In this document: positions 43,561 through 53,101 of the stretch, piece by piece
How the letters are laid out: each line of letters begins with the position of its first letter
Position numbering within the stretch: the first letter of the stretch is position 1
Origin: Myroides odoratimimus
Lineage (GTDB): Bacteria; Bacteroidota; Bacteroidia; Flavobacteriales; Flavobacteriaceae
Length of the DNA: 64,000 nt
Direction of reading: 5' to 3'
Assembly (NCBI RefSeq): GCF_001485415.1
Contig: NZ_BCMQ01000007.1
Span: forward strand, 1-64,000
Notes under the pieces: model-generated
What the model was told of the DNA's origin: nothing
The model's input: the letters and a program-made list of their open reading frames with translations, nothing else
Databases searched by the model: none
Made by a program: the position numbers and the translations under genes

Positions 43561-44004
43561 ATGAACCAGAAAGAACAAAAAACAAGAAAGAAGTGGGGTC
43601 ACCTCATGTATTATGGACTGTTGTTTATCATCATGTCTTTTGTACAGACTAGTATAGCGATGTATCATTTTAAAGATCAACCTTCAGGAGATATTACATT
43701 TAATTTCTTTCAAGATATCTTTCTAAGTGCCTTATTCGTTAGCCTATTTTATATATTACTGCTGGTATTTATTATTAAGATTCCGCGTTTTAGTATTCAG
43801 ATTATTATTCACAGTATGCTACTAGTGGGATTATGGTTTTTACAAGACCTAAGTATTTTCATTGATAGGGAAGCTTCATGGAGTACATATTCTTTTACAG
43901 AATCTATTAGTTATACCTGGATGTATAGCAGAATATCGCTATTATATGCATTAGTGATTTATATTTTTCTCTCTTTCAGACTTTATAGACATTATACTAA
44001 GTAA
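43561..44004 (+). CDS. Small integral membrane protein, function unknown
   Basis: A 147-aa protein with four hydrophobic segments (about 17-35, 50-72, 78-97, 120-140) and a basic N-terminus. No family is recognised. It is divergent from the DUF1963 gene with a 53-bp gap that must hold both promoters. Confidence 0.55.
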   Translation: MNQKEQKTRKKWGHLMYYGLLFIIMSFVQTSIAMYHFKDQPSGDITFNFFQDIFLSALFVSLFYILLLVFIIKIPRFSIQIIIHSMLLVGLWFLQDLSIFIDREASWSTYSFTESISYTWMYSRISLLYALVIYIFLSFRLYRHYTK

Positions 44005-44211
44005 GCTTGTGTAAAGCTTGACCTTCTCTGTGATTAACTGTAATATATGACAATATAGAACCCTTTTTAAGGAAATAATGAATTGCTATAGTAAGCGAGT
44101 TTTATCCCAATAAACGCAAATCAGATAATAAGCTTAAAACCTTGAATTAATTTAATTCAATATGTTAAATATTTATTTGAGTATATATGCTTTTAGCTTA
44201 GTAAAAACGTA

Positions 44212-44219
44212 TATATTTG
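44212..44219 (+). promoter_or_regulatory. -7 box before the gene at 44264
   Basis: TATATTTG, a perfect match to the -7 consensus 44 bp before the start codon; no clear -33 box. Confidence 0.45.
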
Positions 44220-44263
44220 TTAAATTAGTTAATTTGGTTTGTATAGATGTCTAATTTAAGTTA

Positions 44264-45184
44264 ATGAGGGTTTTAGATCGTATTGTTTTGTTTCTTTTCA
44301 TTACAGGTATAAATTGTATTTATGCTAGGCAAGAACACGTATATATCGACAAACACGCTGAGGGGGTAGAATCCAATGAATTACAGCATAGTGTAGAGAT
44401 CATCATGACTCATCTAGACATTGATGCCTATTACCAATATGTAGATTTTGATAATATAGCCCTTAAAGAAAGCACGATTACCACCTCACATTTTGTTTAC
44501 CTTATACCTTATCAGACTTCGAGTATGTCTGATTGGAATGTGTGTATAGCGATATTAAATGAAGCTAATGAGATTGTAATATCAGGTGTAGCAAAACATG
44601 TTTGGGATTATCAGGCGGATGTTTCTTTTTATCCAGTGATAAGTTTTGATCAACCTTATATCTATAATAAGAACATAGAACTCAATATCACAGTAGATAT
44701 TCTAAAGACAGGAGAGGTTGAAGATAAAGAAGTAGTCTCTAATCAGAAGTTAGTCTTTGTTCCTAATGAGCATAAAGACAAACTGATCAATATTCTCCAA
44801 TACGAGTATAATACTGTATTAAAGCATGATGATGCTAAGGGGTATAGGTATAGTTTCAGCGTGAATAATAATGACAAACTAACGATAGAATCTGAGATGA
44901 CAGAAGAGTTTTATAATCTAAATCTGGTCAGAGAACACAATATCAGTATCAGTACACTACCGCAACTCAAACAAAAATGTACTATTGCGAATCAAAAAGC
45001 AGCTCCTTTTTTAGTGAAAGAACAGAGAGAAGATTCTTTTTTAACAGCTTATTTTATGCAGCGATTTACAGAAGCTTATATCTATTATAAAGAGGAGGAA
45101 AAGTATAAACCATTATCAGCGGTTGTACCACGTGTAAATATTCTTAGCTTATATGAGAAGTGTATGATACAAAACAAACCCTAA
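44264..45184 (+). CDS. Secreted protein, function unknown
   Basis: A 306-aa protein with signal peptide MRVLDRIVLFLFITGINCIYA. The mature part is rich in Tyr, Asp and Asn with alternating strands (HVYIDKHAEG, FVYLIPYQTS, ISFDQPYIY), suggesting a beta-rich periplasmic or surface domain. No motif is recognised. It is followed by a hairpin that may be its terminator. Confidence 0.55.
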   Translation: MRVLDRIVLFLFITGINCIYARQEHVYIDKHAEGVESNELQHSVEIIMTHLDIDAYYQYVDFDNIALKESTITTSHFVYLIPYQTSSMSDWNVCIAILNEANEIVISGVAKHVWDYQADVSFYPVISFDQPYIYNKNIELNITVDILKTGEVEDKEVVSNQKLVFVPNEHKDKLINILQYEYNTVLKHDDAKGYRYSFSVNNNDKLTIESEMTEEFYNLNLVREHNISISTLPQLKQKCTIANQKAAPFLVKEQREDSFLTAYFMQRFTEAYIYYKEEEKYKPLSAVVPRVNILSLYEKCMIQNKP

Positions 45185-45194
45185 ATAAAGTAAA

Positions 45195-45220
45195 AATGCC
45201 TCTATAATAGGAGGCATTCT
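45195..45220 (+). terminator. Probable terminator of the gene at 44264
   Basis: AATGCCTC / GAGGCATT, 8-bp stem, with only a weak T tail. Confidence 0.5.
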
Positions 45221-45821
45221 AATAGGCTAAATCAGTGGTGTGTTTTGTTAGAAGTTTTCGACGACTCCCTAATTCGTTAAAGCAAATATATTATAAGCTT
45301 CTGTTGCGAATATATTAATTTTTTAGAAGTAAAACTTCTAAAGGGTGCAAATGTATCAAGTTTAAACAGAATAAACTTGTCTTTAAAAGACTTTTAGATG
45401 AGTTTATTGGACATTATGCTGAAAAATGGATGTTAATTTGTGCTTTTTTTGTTTTAATAGTATTGATTATTGTTAAATGTTGTGATAAGGATGTTGAAAT
45501 ATAGTAAATAATGAACCGCTTGTATCTAGTTAGCTATTTTTTACTATTCATTTTGCCATGATTGATATGAGACCAACTATATTATCTACTTGATTTATGG
45601 GAATTAGTGAATTATATTTTTCTTTTTTTAGCTGTTTAAGTAGAAATGCACTGTCAAAGCTTTAGAAATAGCATAACCTTTTTTCTCATAATAAATACAA
45701 CTGTATAGCAGAAGAATAGCATTCTTTATCAACTTAGAATAAAGAATGCTATCCTAGCTAATACGTTTTAGTACCTTATTTATTGCATCGCTTATTGATT
45801 TGTGACTTTAGCTGCTTTATA
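45221..45821. other. Intergenic region without visible genes
   Basis: About 600 bp, AT-rich. It holds an 11-nt near-repeat GCAAATATATTA / GCGAATATATTA (45288-45325), a short palindrome AGAAGTaaaACTTCT, and a perfect 14-bp hairpin (45716-45729 with 45739-45752) that may terminate the minus-strand DUF6266 gene although its T-run is weak. No coding sequence seen. Confidence 0.45.
45716..45752. terminator. Hairpin downstream of the DUF6266 gene
   Basis: ATAGCATTCTTTAT pairs perfectly with ATAAAGAATGCTAT over a 9-nt loop. Poor T-run on either strand, so it could be a terminator or an mRNA-stabilising hairpin. Confidence 0.45.
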
Positions 45822-46478
45822 TCATTTTTGGATTAACTCTATAGGTGCATGATACACACTAGTGCTATGCATAGCATGATTAGCAGATTTCCACACACTC
45901 CAAAAGTGAATAGTACCTGTCTGCCAATTAGCAGGAAGCTCAAAATGAGTGTATTTATCTGCTCTTTTGCCAATATTTTCAGTAATATAGAAGGTGTTAA
46001 GCTCATCGTTAAAAGCAATCATCGTCAATTGATCATCAGTATTCGTCAACGAATTAATGAATGAATCATCCCATTTGACTTTGACCTTATTCTCTTTTAA
46101 AAAGCTAATCTTCTGTATCGCCGCTGGAGTTAATACTCCTATGGATAGCAATACACGTTGAGGAATAATATGAATCATATTATCAATCAGAAATACTCCG
46201 TTCTTCATGATCTCAGACCGTATCTGATCATAGCCCGTTTTAGTCTTATCCTCGGTCTCCAATACAGGGTAATGCATATTGACGAAGTCCTTTATCCCTT
46301 TCAAGAATTTGACTACTACCGTTAATTTACTTCGCTGTATAATTTGTTTCTCGCTAGCCTCCTTTGTGCTTTTTGGCGCTAAGCTTCTGATTATATTCTT
46401 TCCTCTGTATTTATACCCAACTACTGTACCTACTTTACCCTGTACACCACCTAGGATACCTTCTTTAATTTCTGCAAT
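45822..46478 (-). CDS. DUF6266 family protein with ATT in place of the start codon
   Basis: Full-length reading gives about 218 aa, the usual size of this Bacteroidota family. The N-terminus reads -AEIKEGILGGVQGKVGTVVG-YKYRGKNIIRSLAPK, the family signature, but the codon before Ala-Glu-Ile-Lys is ATT at 46478-46476 instead of ATG, and no in-frame ATG lies upstream before a stop. An in-frame TTG at 46304 would cut off the signature half. So either ATT is used, or the gene has lost its start. The family function is unknown. The base composition matches its surroundings. Confidence 0.65.
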   Translation of the reverse strand: MAEIKEGILGGVQGKVGTVVGYKYRGKNIIRSLAPKSTKEASEKQIIQRSKLTVVVKFLKGIKDFVNMHYPVLETEDKTKTGYDQIRSEIMKNGVFLIDNMIHIIPQRVLLSIGVLTPAAIQKISFLKENKVKVKWDDSFINSLTNTDDQLTMIAFNDELNTFYITENIGKRADKYTHFELPANWQTGTIHFWSVWKSANHAMHSTSVYHAPIELIQK

Positions 46479-47126
46479 AATTATCGTTTTTTAGTTTTAT
46501 ACAAGGTATAGATAATCAGTTGTTTATAAAATAAAGGAATCAAATATATTATCTATAAATAAGGAGTATATATCGCTTTAAAATTTTGATTCGTGATACT
46601 ATCATCTCTGTAGTTCATCTCTTATTTCTTCAACACTGCGTCAATATTTCTTCAAGATTCCTTCAACAAACTACCTCTCTCCTAGAGCAATCTTGGGGTA
46701 TTGTTGAAGAAGTGTTGAAGAACTTCACTTAAAGCTAGATACAGTCTACCTTCATCCATACATAACTGCTTAGTATAAAAGAATCTATTATTTATGTAAT
46801 ATTTTGATATAGTGAAAGGTAGGGTGTTTTTTTGAAAAATAGAATAGGGGGTAATTTTTGAATGGGGGGGGAGGAAGTTGATGTTGGTTACGGAAAACCT
46901 CATATAGGAACATAATAGTTTAGTTAAGTTTGAATGAAAATATAATAGAGTATTGAACTTTTTTATTATATTTTGATAAGAAACATATGGAGTTAAGGAA
47001 AGGGATAAATGAGTTTCTTTTGATAAATATGACTAATTTTGATTTTGGGGTAAATAGAATCCTAAGTTATTTTAGGGTATTAAGAGATAACATGAAAAAT
47101 ATTTTTACTAAATATTATAAGAAAGT
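46479..47126. other. Long intergenic region with dispersed-repeat copy 2
   Basis: No convincing gene. It holds repeat copy 2 (46628-46720) and a purine-rich tract with G-runs (46820-46872, including a run of seven G) reminiscent of the tract following copy 1. Then AT-rich sequence up to the NUDIX gene. Confidence 0.55.
46628..46720. repeat. Dispersed 93-bp repeat, copy 2
   Basis: Ungapped match to 17023-17115. The 39 bp from CTAGAGCAATCTTGGGG to GTGTTGAAG (46682-46720) differ at two positions. CTTCAACACT at the left is the inverse of AGTGTTGAAG at the right end, so the unit can form a long interrupted hairpin. Confidence 0.7.
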
Positions 47127-47522
47127 ATGAAAAAAGTAGAAGTTGTAGCGGCAATTTTAATACATGAAAATGATATTCTTTGTGCGCAGAGAGCAGAAAG
47201 TAAATTAGATTATATTTCAAAAAAGTTTGAATTTCCTGGTGGTAAGATAGAAGAAGGAGAAACAAAAAAAGAAGCTTTAAGGAGAGAGCTAATAGAAGAA
47301 TTAAATATAAGCCCAGCGATCAATGAATTATATATGACTGTAGTTCATCAGTATAAAGACTTCGAATTAACAATGCACAGTTTTTTATGTCAGATGGATA
47401 ATAAAGATGTGACATTGAATGAACATATATCTTCAGTATGGCTAAAGAGAGAAGAACTATTAACATTGGATTGGGCTGCTGCTGATTTACCTATTGTACA
47501 TAAACTGATAAAGAATGAGTAG
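47127..47522 (+). CDS. NUDIX hydrolase, MutT-like
   Basis: A 131-aa protein with a complete NUDIX box, GGKIEEGETKKEALRRELIEEL (about residues 38-59), and a MutT-like N-terminus VEVVAAILIHENDILCAQR. Such enzymes hydrolyse nucleoside triphosphates, often oxidised ones such as 8-oxo-dGTP. It overlaps the following helicase-nuclease gene by 8 bp, so the two form a unit; the NUDIX enzyme may supply or remove a nucleotide signal, which is inference. Confidence 0.88.
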   Translation: MKKVEVVAAILIHENDILCAQRAESKLDYISKKFEFPGGKIEEGETKKEALRRELIEELNISPAINELYMTVVHQYKDFELTMHSFLCQMDNKDVTLNEHISSVWLKREELLTLDWAAADLPIVHKLIKNE

Positions 47523-50500
47523 TTTGTTTAATGATAATTTTAGCAATGCTATTTATAAGGGTTTTTTGGATAAAACTATTACTGCAGAACAAGGGTATCT
47601 ACCTAGGCTATTAACTAATAAAGATATTCCTAAAGAAAAAGTATTGTCTACTATAATAAATGAGTTCGATACTTGTATAGAGTTCTGTATTTCTGTTGCA
47701 TTTGTTACAACAAGTGGAATAGCCGTATTATTGAATAGTTTAATTGCTTTAGAAAAGAAAGGTGTAAAAGGAAGAGTATTAGTCTCTCAATATCTAGATT
47801 TTACGCAACCTGAAGCACTTAAAAAGCTTAAGACTTTTAAGAATATTGAGTTAAAAATATCTACTGAAGGCAATACTCATTCAAAAGGATATATTTTTAA
47901 AAAGGATAATTATTATAATATAATAATAGGGAGTAGTAATTTAACCTCTAAAGCTCTAACTGTTAATAAAGAATGGAATTTAAAAATATCAGGTTTAGAT
48001 TCTAGTGATATTGTTGATAATGTTTTGAATGAGTTTAATACAGATTTTGAACAAGCAATATCTGTGACAGATGATTATATATCTTCATATGAAAAAACTT
48101 ATTTAAGTAAAAGGTTAGTAAGAGATAAGTTAAGTACAGCGGATAGAGAAGAAGATGTGGTAATAGAGCCTAATACAATGCAAGAGGTAGCTTTATCTAA
48201 CTTAGAAAAGTTAAGAGTAAAAGGGGAGAATAAAGGACTTATTATCTCTGCTACAGGAACTGGTAAAACATATTTATCAGCATTTGATGTTAGAAACTTT
48301 AATCCAAAGAGATTGTTGTTTGTTGTCCATCGTTTAAATATAGCAAATGATGCATTAAACACATTTAAAAGCTTAATTGGAGATATTAAAACATATGGTG
48401 TCTTTTCTGGAGATCAACGTAATATAGATGCTGATTTTATTTTCTCAACAGTACAAACAATATCAAAAGAAGAGAATCTTAATAGATTCTCTAAAGACTT
48501 TTTTGATTATATAATTATAGATGAATCTCATCGATCTGGGGGGAGTTCTTACTTAAGACTAATAGAATATTTTACACCGAAGTTTTTATTAGGTATGACA
48601 GCTACGCCCGAGCGTACAGATGGATTTGATATATTTAGTCTTTTTAATCATAATATAGCATATGAAATTAGGCTGCATAATGCTATGAAAGAGAATATGT
48701 TGAGTAACTTTCATTATTTTGGAATTTCAGATTTAATAGTTAACAATGAGGAAATAGAAAATGTTCGAGATTTTAACTTAATTACAGAATATGAGAGAGC
48801 TGAAAAAATAATTGCAAATGCCAAACTATATGGTTGTGATAATGGTATTACGAGAGGATTAGTTTTTTGTGCTACTAATGATGAGGCGAGTTTTTTAGCA
48901 GAAAGATTTAATGAACAAGGTTTAAGGTCTATTGCTTTATCAGGAAAGAGCTCAGAACATGAAAGAGCAATAGCTATAGAAAAACTTGAATCAGAAGACA
49001 ATATTGATAAGTTAGATTATATTTTTACCGTTGATATTTTTAATGAAGGTATAGATATACCTAAAGTGAATCAGATATTGATGATTAGGCCTACAGAGTC
49101 TGCTATTGTTTTTGTTCAGCAGTTAGGAAGAGGATTGAGAAAGACACAGAATAAAGACTTTTTAACTGTAGTAGATTTTATTGGTAATTATAAGAATAAC
49201 TATTTAATACCAATTGCTTTATATGGAGATACAACATACAATAAAGATACTTTACGCAAACTAATATCTGAAGGGAGTAAGAATCTACCAGGTTCTTCAA
49301 CGATTAATTTTGATGAGATTACTAAAGAGAGAATCTATCAGTCAATAGCAACTGCAAATATGTCTGCTTTAGTTGATTTAAAGAAAGACTATCAAACATT
49401 AAAATATAGGCTTGGTAGAATACCAATGATGATGGATTTTTTAAATAATGAGTTAAGAGATCCTTTTCAGTTTGTCAGTTATTCAAAATCATATTATAAT
49501 TTTGTAGTTAAAGTGGATAATAGTTTTGAAAGTGTTTTAAATGCACATAAATTAAACCTTCTCAATCTATTTTCACAGGAGATTAATAATGCAAAAAGAA
49601 TAGAAGAGAGCTTATTACTTAAAGAACTCATAGAAAAAGGAGCTTTAAGTGTACTAACATTTAAAGAGATAATAAATGATAGATTTAATTACCTTTTATT
49701 AGATGAGACTATAGAATCATGTTTATCTAATCTAAACTTTAGATTTATTAAAAAGAAGCAGAATGTAGTTGTTAAAGAGAATAATATTATAAAATTTCAT
49801 GATGAGTTTTTAGAGCTTTTGGACGATGTGATTTTTAAAAGCTTTTTGGTTGACTCTATAGATTATTCTATTAATATGTATGAGGCAAATTATACATCAA
49901 CAAACTATAAAAAAGGATTGTTATTGTATAATAAGTACAGCCGCAAAGATGTTTGTCGTTTATTAAACTGGGAGACTGATATTAGTAGTACTGTATATGG
50001 TTATAGAACTGTAAATAAAATAACACCTTGCTTTGTTACTTATCATAAATCAGATGACATTGAACAAACAATAAAATATAATGATCACTTTATTAATCCT
50101 TCTGTGTTTGCTTGGGAGTCAAGATCTCAAAGAAAGGTGGATAGTAAAGAGATTCTGAATGTAATAGGTTCTGAGCGTATTCTATTGTTTGTTAAAAAAG
50201 AGGATGGGGAGGGAACTGATTTTTATTATATGGGAGATGTTAGTATTATTGATAATACCATTGAGCAAGCATTTATGCCTAATTCAGAAATACCAGTTGT
50301 TCATTTTAAGTTTCAATTAGAACAGCCTGTTAATAATGAGTTGTATAATTATATTGTTACAAGTGTTAGTGATGAAGATGAAACAGATGGATTAGATAAA
50401 CCACAGAATAGTGAAAAATATACAATTCCATTATATGATTTTTATGCGGCAGCAGGTAGTTTTAGTGAATTACAAGCAGAAAAGGATTTTGAGGAAATTG

Positions 50501-50856
50501 AAGTAGAACCAAAATATACAAAAGATGGAGAGTACTTTGCATGTAAGGTAGTTGGAGAGTCTATGAATAGGAGAATTCCGAATGGTGCTATTTGTATTTT
50601 TAAGAAGATAGAAGCTGGTTCTAGGAATGGTAAGATAGTTTTGGTTGAGAATAGAGATGTTCAAGATCCTGACTTTAATTCTGCATTTACTGTTAAGACC
50701 TATTCAAGCCAAAAAAGAGTGACTGAAGATGGTTGGGAGCATACAGAAATAATATTAAGACCAAACTCTTATGATGATTCATATCGTGATATAATTATAG
50801 ATTCAGAGAATGCAGATAGTATGTCTATAGTGGGAGAATTTATAAAAGTGATATAA
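47515..50856 (+). CDS. PLD nuclease-superfamily 2 helicase-S24 peptidase fusion
   Basis: A 1113-aa multidomain protein. Domains in order: phospholipase-D-type nuclease (about 40-180, HSK at 122-124 and GSSN at 139-142); superfamily 2 helicase (Walker A ATGTGKT at 246-252, Walker B DESH at 336-339, TATPERTDGFD, and motif VI region QQLGRGLRKT); a DUF3427-like region (about 600-960); and a LexA/S24-type domain at the C-terminus with GESMNRRIPNG (about 1014) and a Lys in FTVKTYSS as possible Ser-Lys dyad. It probably acts on DNA ends in repair or phage defence, possibly controlled by self-cleavage like LexA or UmuD. It forms a unit with the NUDIX gene. Confidence 0.82.
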   Translation: MSSLFNDNFSNAIYKGFLDKTITAEQGYLPRLLTNKDIPKEKVLSTIINEFDTCIEFCISVAFVTTSGIAVLLNSLIALEKKGVKGRVLVSQYLDFTQPEALKKLKTFKNIELKISTEGNTHSKGYIFKKDNYYNIIIGSSNLTSKALTVNKEWNLKISGLDSSDIVDNVLNEFNTDFEQAISVTDDYISSYEKTYLSKRLVRDKLSTADREEDVVIEPNTMQEVALSNLEKLRVKGENKGLIISATGTGKTYLSAFDVRNFNPKRLLFVVHRLNIANDALNTFKSLIGDIKTYGVFSGDQRNIDADFIFSTVQTISKEENLNRFSKDFFDYIIIDESHRSGGSSYLRLIEYFTPKFLLGMTATPERTDGFDIFSLFNHNIAYEIRLHNAMKENMLSNFHYFGISDLIVNNEEIENVRDFNLITEYERAEKIIANAKLYGCDNGITRGLVFCATNDEASFLAERFNEQGLRSIALSGKSSEHERAIAIEKLESEDNIDKLDYIFTVDIFNEGIDIPKVNQILMIRPTESAIVFVQQLGRGLRKTQNKDFLTVVDFIGNYKNNYLIPIALYGDTTYNKDTLRKLISEGSKNLPGSSTINFDEITKERIYQSIATANMSALVDLKKDYQTLKYRLGRIPMMMDFLNNELRDPFQFVSYSKSYYNFVVKVDNSFESVLNAHKLNLLNLFSQEINNAKRIEESLLLKELIEKGALSVLTFKEIINDRFNYLLLDETIESCLSNLNFRFIKKKQNVVVKENNIIKFHDEFLELLDDVIFKSFLVDSIDYSINMYEANYTSTNYKKGLLLYNKYSRKDVCRLLNWETDISSTVYGYRTVNKITPCFVTYHKSDDIEQTIKYNDHFINPSVFAWESRSQRKVDSKEILNVIGSERILLFVKKEDGEGTDFYYMGDVSIIDNTIEQAFMPNSEIPVVHFKFQLEQPVNNELYNYIVTSVSDEDETDGLDKPQNSEKYTIPLYDFYAAAGSFSELQAEKDFEEIEVEPKYTKDGEYFACKVVGESMNRRIPNGAICIFKKIEAGSRNGKIVLVENRDVQDPDFNSAFTVKTYSSQKRVTEDGWEHTEIILRPNSYDDSYRDIIIDSENADSMSIVGEFIKVI

Positions 50857-50886
50857 TATCTGAATTAAGAATAATAAAGACAATTG

Positions 50887-50915
50887 AAAGGATGCATAAT
50901 AAGCATCCTTTTGTT
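50887..50915 (+). terminator. Terminator of the helicase unit
   Basis: A 9-bp stem AAAGGATGC / GCATCCTTT followed by TGTTGTTT. Confidence 0.75.
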
Positions 50916-51212
50916 GTTTAGAATAGTATACTACTGTATAAAACTTCAGGGCTTATTTTTTCTCAGAATATTATCTAAATAGTATACTACATGATTTTTT
51001 AGGATGAGGGATAATTCTTAACTTCGCCTGCCGAAAAGAAACAGTTCATAAGAAGGTTGTTTTTGTAGTAAACAATAGGACTTAGAGGGCTGTTTAGCTA
51101 TTTGTATTTTGTGCTAGATAAAGGGTGTGAGATTAGAAATAGCGAGGTTATATACGCTGAGTTTTATAAGGTAAATAGAATCAGGTATATAGATTTAAAT
51201 TAATCAGTGAAG
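50916..51212. other. Intergenic region before the Fic-like gene
   Basis: No gene seen. It carries a direct near-repeat around the word AGTATACTAC (50926 and 50980) of unknown meaning. Confidence 0.4.
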
Positions 51213-52718
51213 ATGACTTATACAGAGGTAAAAATAAAGATAGATAACTTACAGCAACAGGTAGAGGCACTAGGAGGATTGAATAGTGAGCAATTTGTAA
51301 CGCTGTCAGAGAAGTATAGATTAGAGTGTAACTATTACTCTAACGGTACAGAGGGAAATACACTGACTAAAGAAGAGATACGCAGCATGATTGCGGGAAT
51401 GGTGAATGTGGAGAATAAGCCTCTTCGTGATTTGATGGAAATCAAGAAGCACGATGAGGTCTTAAAAGATATGTTAGGTGGAGGGCTAGTAGAAGTGCAT
51501 CTGTCTGAGAAGTATATCAAAGAGCTTTACGCTAAGCTGATGTATGAAGAAGATGCAGAGAAGAAGCTAACGATAGGACAATGGAAGCAATCTCCTAATG
51601 AGATGGTTACTTATAAGGGGGATAAATATCCTTATACGGGAGTGGCAGAGGTCAAAGCTGAGATGAAGGAGTTGATTAATCGTACGAATGAGGCTATTGA
51701 TTACATACTGAAAGGAAAGAAATATGCACCGCACCCTATCGATGTGGCATTAAACTTTCATGTTGATTTCTTGAAGATTAGCCCTTTTGATAGAGGGAAT
51801 AGAGTTATCGCACGTATGCTGAGTAATCAGATTTTGATTGCATTTGTATATACTCCGTTTTGGATTACAGATAAGGAGAACAAGGCGTATGAACAATACC
51901 TTGCGGATGTATTATGCTATGAGGGAGCTAAAGATGATTTGTTTGGTCATATAGGTCAACAAATTCTTCGTTCGCAACAGATGGTGGTGGATATTCAAGA
52001 AGGGAAGTCTATTGAAGAATCTGAGAAGTTCTACAACCAAATAGAGATGCTTAAGCGTCAATTAAAAGCGAAAGAAGAAGAGCAGAGTAAGGTAAAATCA
52101 GCTGCCTGGTTAGAGTCTATATTTGCGAATTCGATACGTCCTTTATTTACAGAAGTAGAAAATAATGTAACGGAGAGTTTTGGAGACTTATTTGATGAAA
52201 TTATAGGTCAGTATACTTTAGATGTTTCAGAAGAGGAGTTAGAAGAGGAGTTAGAAGAGGAGTTAGAAGAGGAGTTAGAAGAGGAGTTAGAAGAATTACT
52301 TTCTGATACTATAGAGCACCAAGATGAGGAGTCTATTATTAATGAAGAGGAAGTAGTAGAAGAAGAGTCTATGATTAGTGAGGAAGAAAGTGTTGCTACT
52401 GAAGATGAGGTATCAGAAGAGAATGAAGTAGAAGAGGAAAGTTCTAATGAAATAGATTTAGACAACCCAAATATTGTATGGGATAGAGTTGAAGGAATAC
52501 AATCTGTTATCCGTTTAGATGGATTCAAACTAATAGAAGGAGCAGAAGCTATAGAAGTAGGTTTAGCTTGTGTGTTTACTGAATTGACTTATATGATAGA
52601 CTTAGGCAATGGTACAGTATTCGAAAAAGAGTATGATCAACAATTAGAAACTAAGGATATTAAAGCAATTAGTGATTATACATGTGAGTTGATTGTCAAA
52701 AAAATCAATGAGATATAA
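51213..52718 (+). CDS. Fic-like protein with degenerate active site and Glu-rich repeats
   Basis: I take the ATG at 51213 (501 aa); a GTG two codons upstream is also in frame. The N-terminal part contains SNGTEGN, matching the Fic inhibitory motif (S/T)xxxE(G/N). The Fic core is recognisable in HVDFLKISPFDRGNRVIARML, but the catalytic His of HPFxxGNGR is Ser and one Gly of GNGR is missing, so AMP transfer by the usual mechanism is unlikely. A coiled-coil linker follows, then five exact ELEE/EEEL repeats (12-bp units, 52230-52289), a long acidic region and a small C-terminal domain. Possibly a regulatory pseudo-enzyme. Single gene with its own terminator. Confidence 0.72.
   Translation: MTYTEVKIKIDNLQQQVEALGGLNSEQFVTLSEKYRLECNYYSNGTEGNTLTKEEIRSMIAGMVNVENKPLRDLMEIKKHDEVLKDMLGGGLVEVHLSEKYIKELYAKLMYEEDAEKKLTIGQWKQSPNEMVTYKGDKYPYTGVAEVKAEMKELINRTNEAIDYILKGKKYAPHPIDVALNFHVDFLKISPFDRGNRVIARMLSNQILIAFVYTPFWITDKENKAYEQYLADVLCYEGAKDDLFGHIGQQILRSQQMVVDIQEGKSIEESEKFYNQIEMLKRQLKAKEEEQSKVKSAAWLESIFANSIRPLFTEVENNVTESFGDLFDEIIGQYTLDVSEEELEEELEEELEEELEEELEELLSDTIEHQDEESIINEEEVVEEESMISEEESVATEDEVSEENEVEEESSNEIDLDNPNIVWDRVEGIQSVIRLDGFKLIEGAEAIEVGLACVFTELTYMIDLGNGTVFEKEYDQQLETKDIKAISDYTCELIVKKINEI
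52230..52289 (+). repeat. 12-bp minisatellite, five copies
   Basis: GAAGAGGAGTTA is repeated five times exactly, in frame, followed by a partial copy. Copy-number change would lengthen or shorten the protein by four residues without breaking the frame. Confidence 0.9.
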
Positions 52719-52744
52719 GAATTTTAAAAGATATACTAGAAGAG

Positions 52745-52772
52745 AAGCACTGTTTATGACAGTGCTTTTTTT
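52745..52772 (+). terminator. Terminator of the Fic-like gene
   Basis: AAGCACTGT / ACAGTGCTT, 9-bp perfect stem and a T-run. Confidence 0.85.
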
Positions 52773-52861
52773 GTGGATAAAAGATAATTATTTTGATATT
52801 ATTCATTGATTTGGAATGTTCTTTGATGATAATTAAGTGTTTAGTTTTAAAATACTTAGTT

Positions 52862-53101
52862 ATGGATATAGAAGCTCACTTACATCCTAATTATAGGATT
52901 TGTAGTATGTCTCCAGTGGAGATAAAAGAAGAACTGTCTACGTGGACAAGAGAAGAAATGATTGCATGGCTGTGTTGGAGTAGTCCTACAGGGATTTTTA
53001 TAGATAGTGAGGCTATCGTAGAGTATGGAGATATTATCTGGAGAAATGAAGCGATAGATTTAATTATGTATAAGATAGAAATCATGCAGAAAGAAGAATA
53101 A
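52862..53101 (+). CDS. Small acidic protein, function unknown
   Basis: The start is the ATG at 52862 (79 aa, MDIEAHLHPNYRICSMSP); the frame is open further upstream, but that part is hydrophobic and begins in the preceding promoter region. The sequence is rich in Trp, Glu and Ile (WTREEMIAWLCW) and looks like a compact helical protein. No family recognised. Confidence 0.5.
   Translation: MDIEAHLHPNYRICSMSPVEIKEELSTWTREEMIAWLCWSSPTGIFIDSEAIVEYGDIIWRNEAIDLIMYKIEIMQKEE

Noticed and set aside
45221..45821. A hidden gene in the 600-bp gap
   Set aside because: All frames are interrupted by stops and no protein-like pattern was seen.
52208..52528. Serine-rich antisense ORF opposite the Fic-like gene
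   Set aside because: It is the complement of the Glu-rich minisatellite and acidic region, not a gene.
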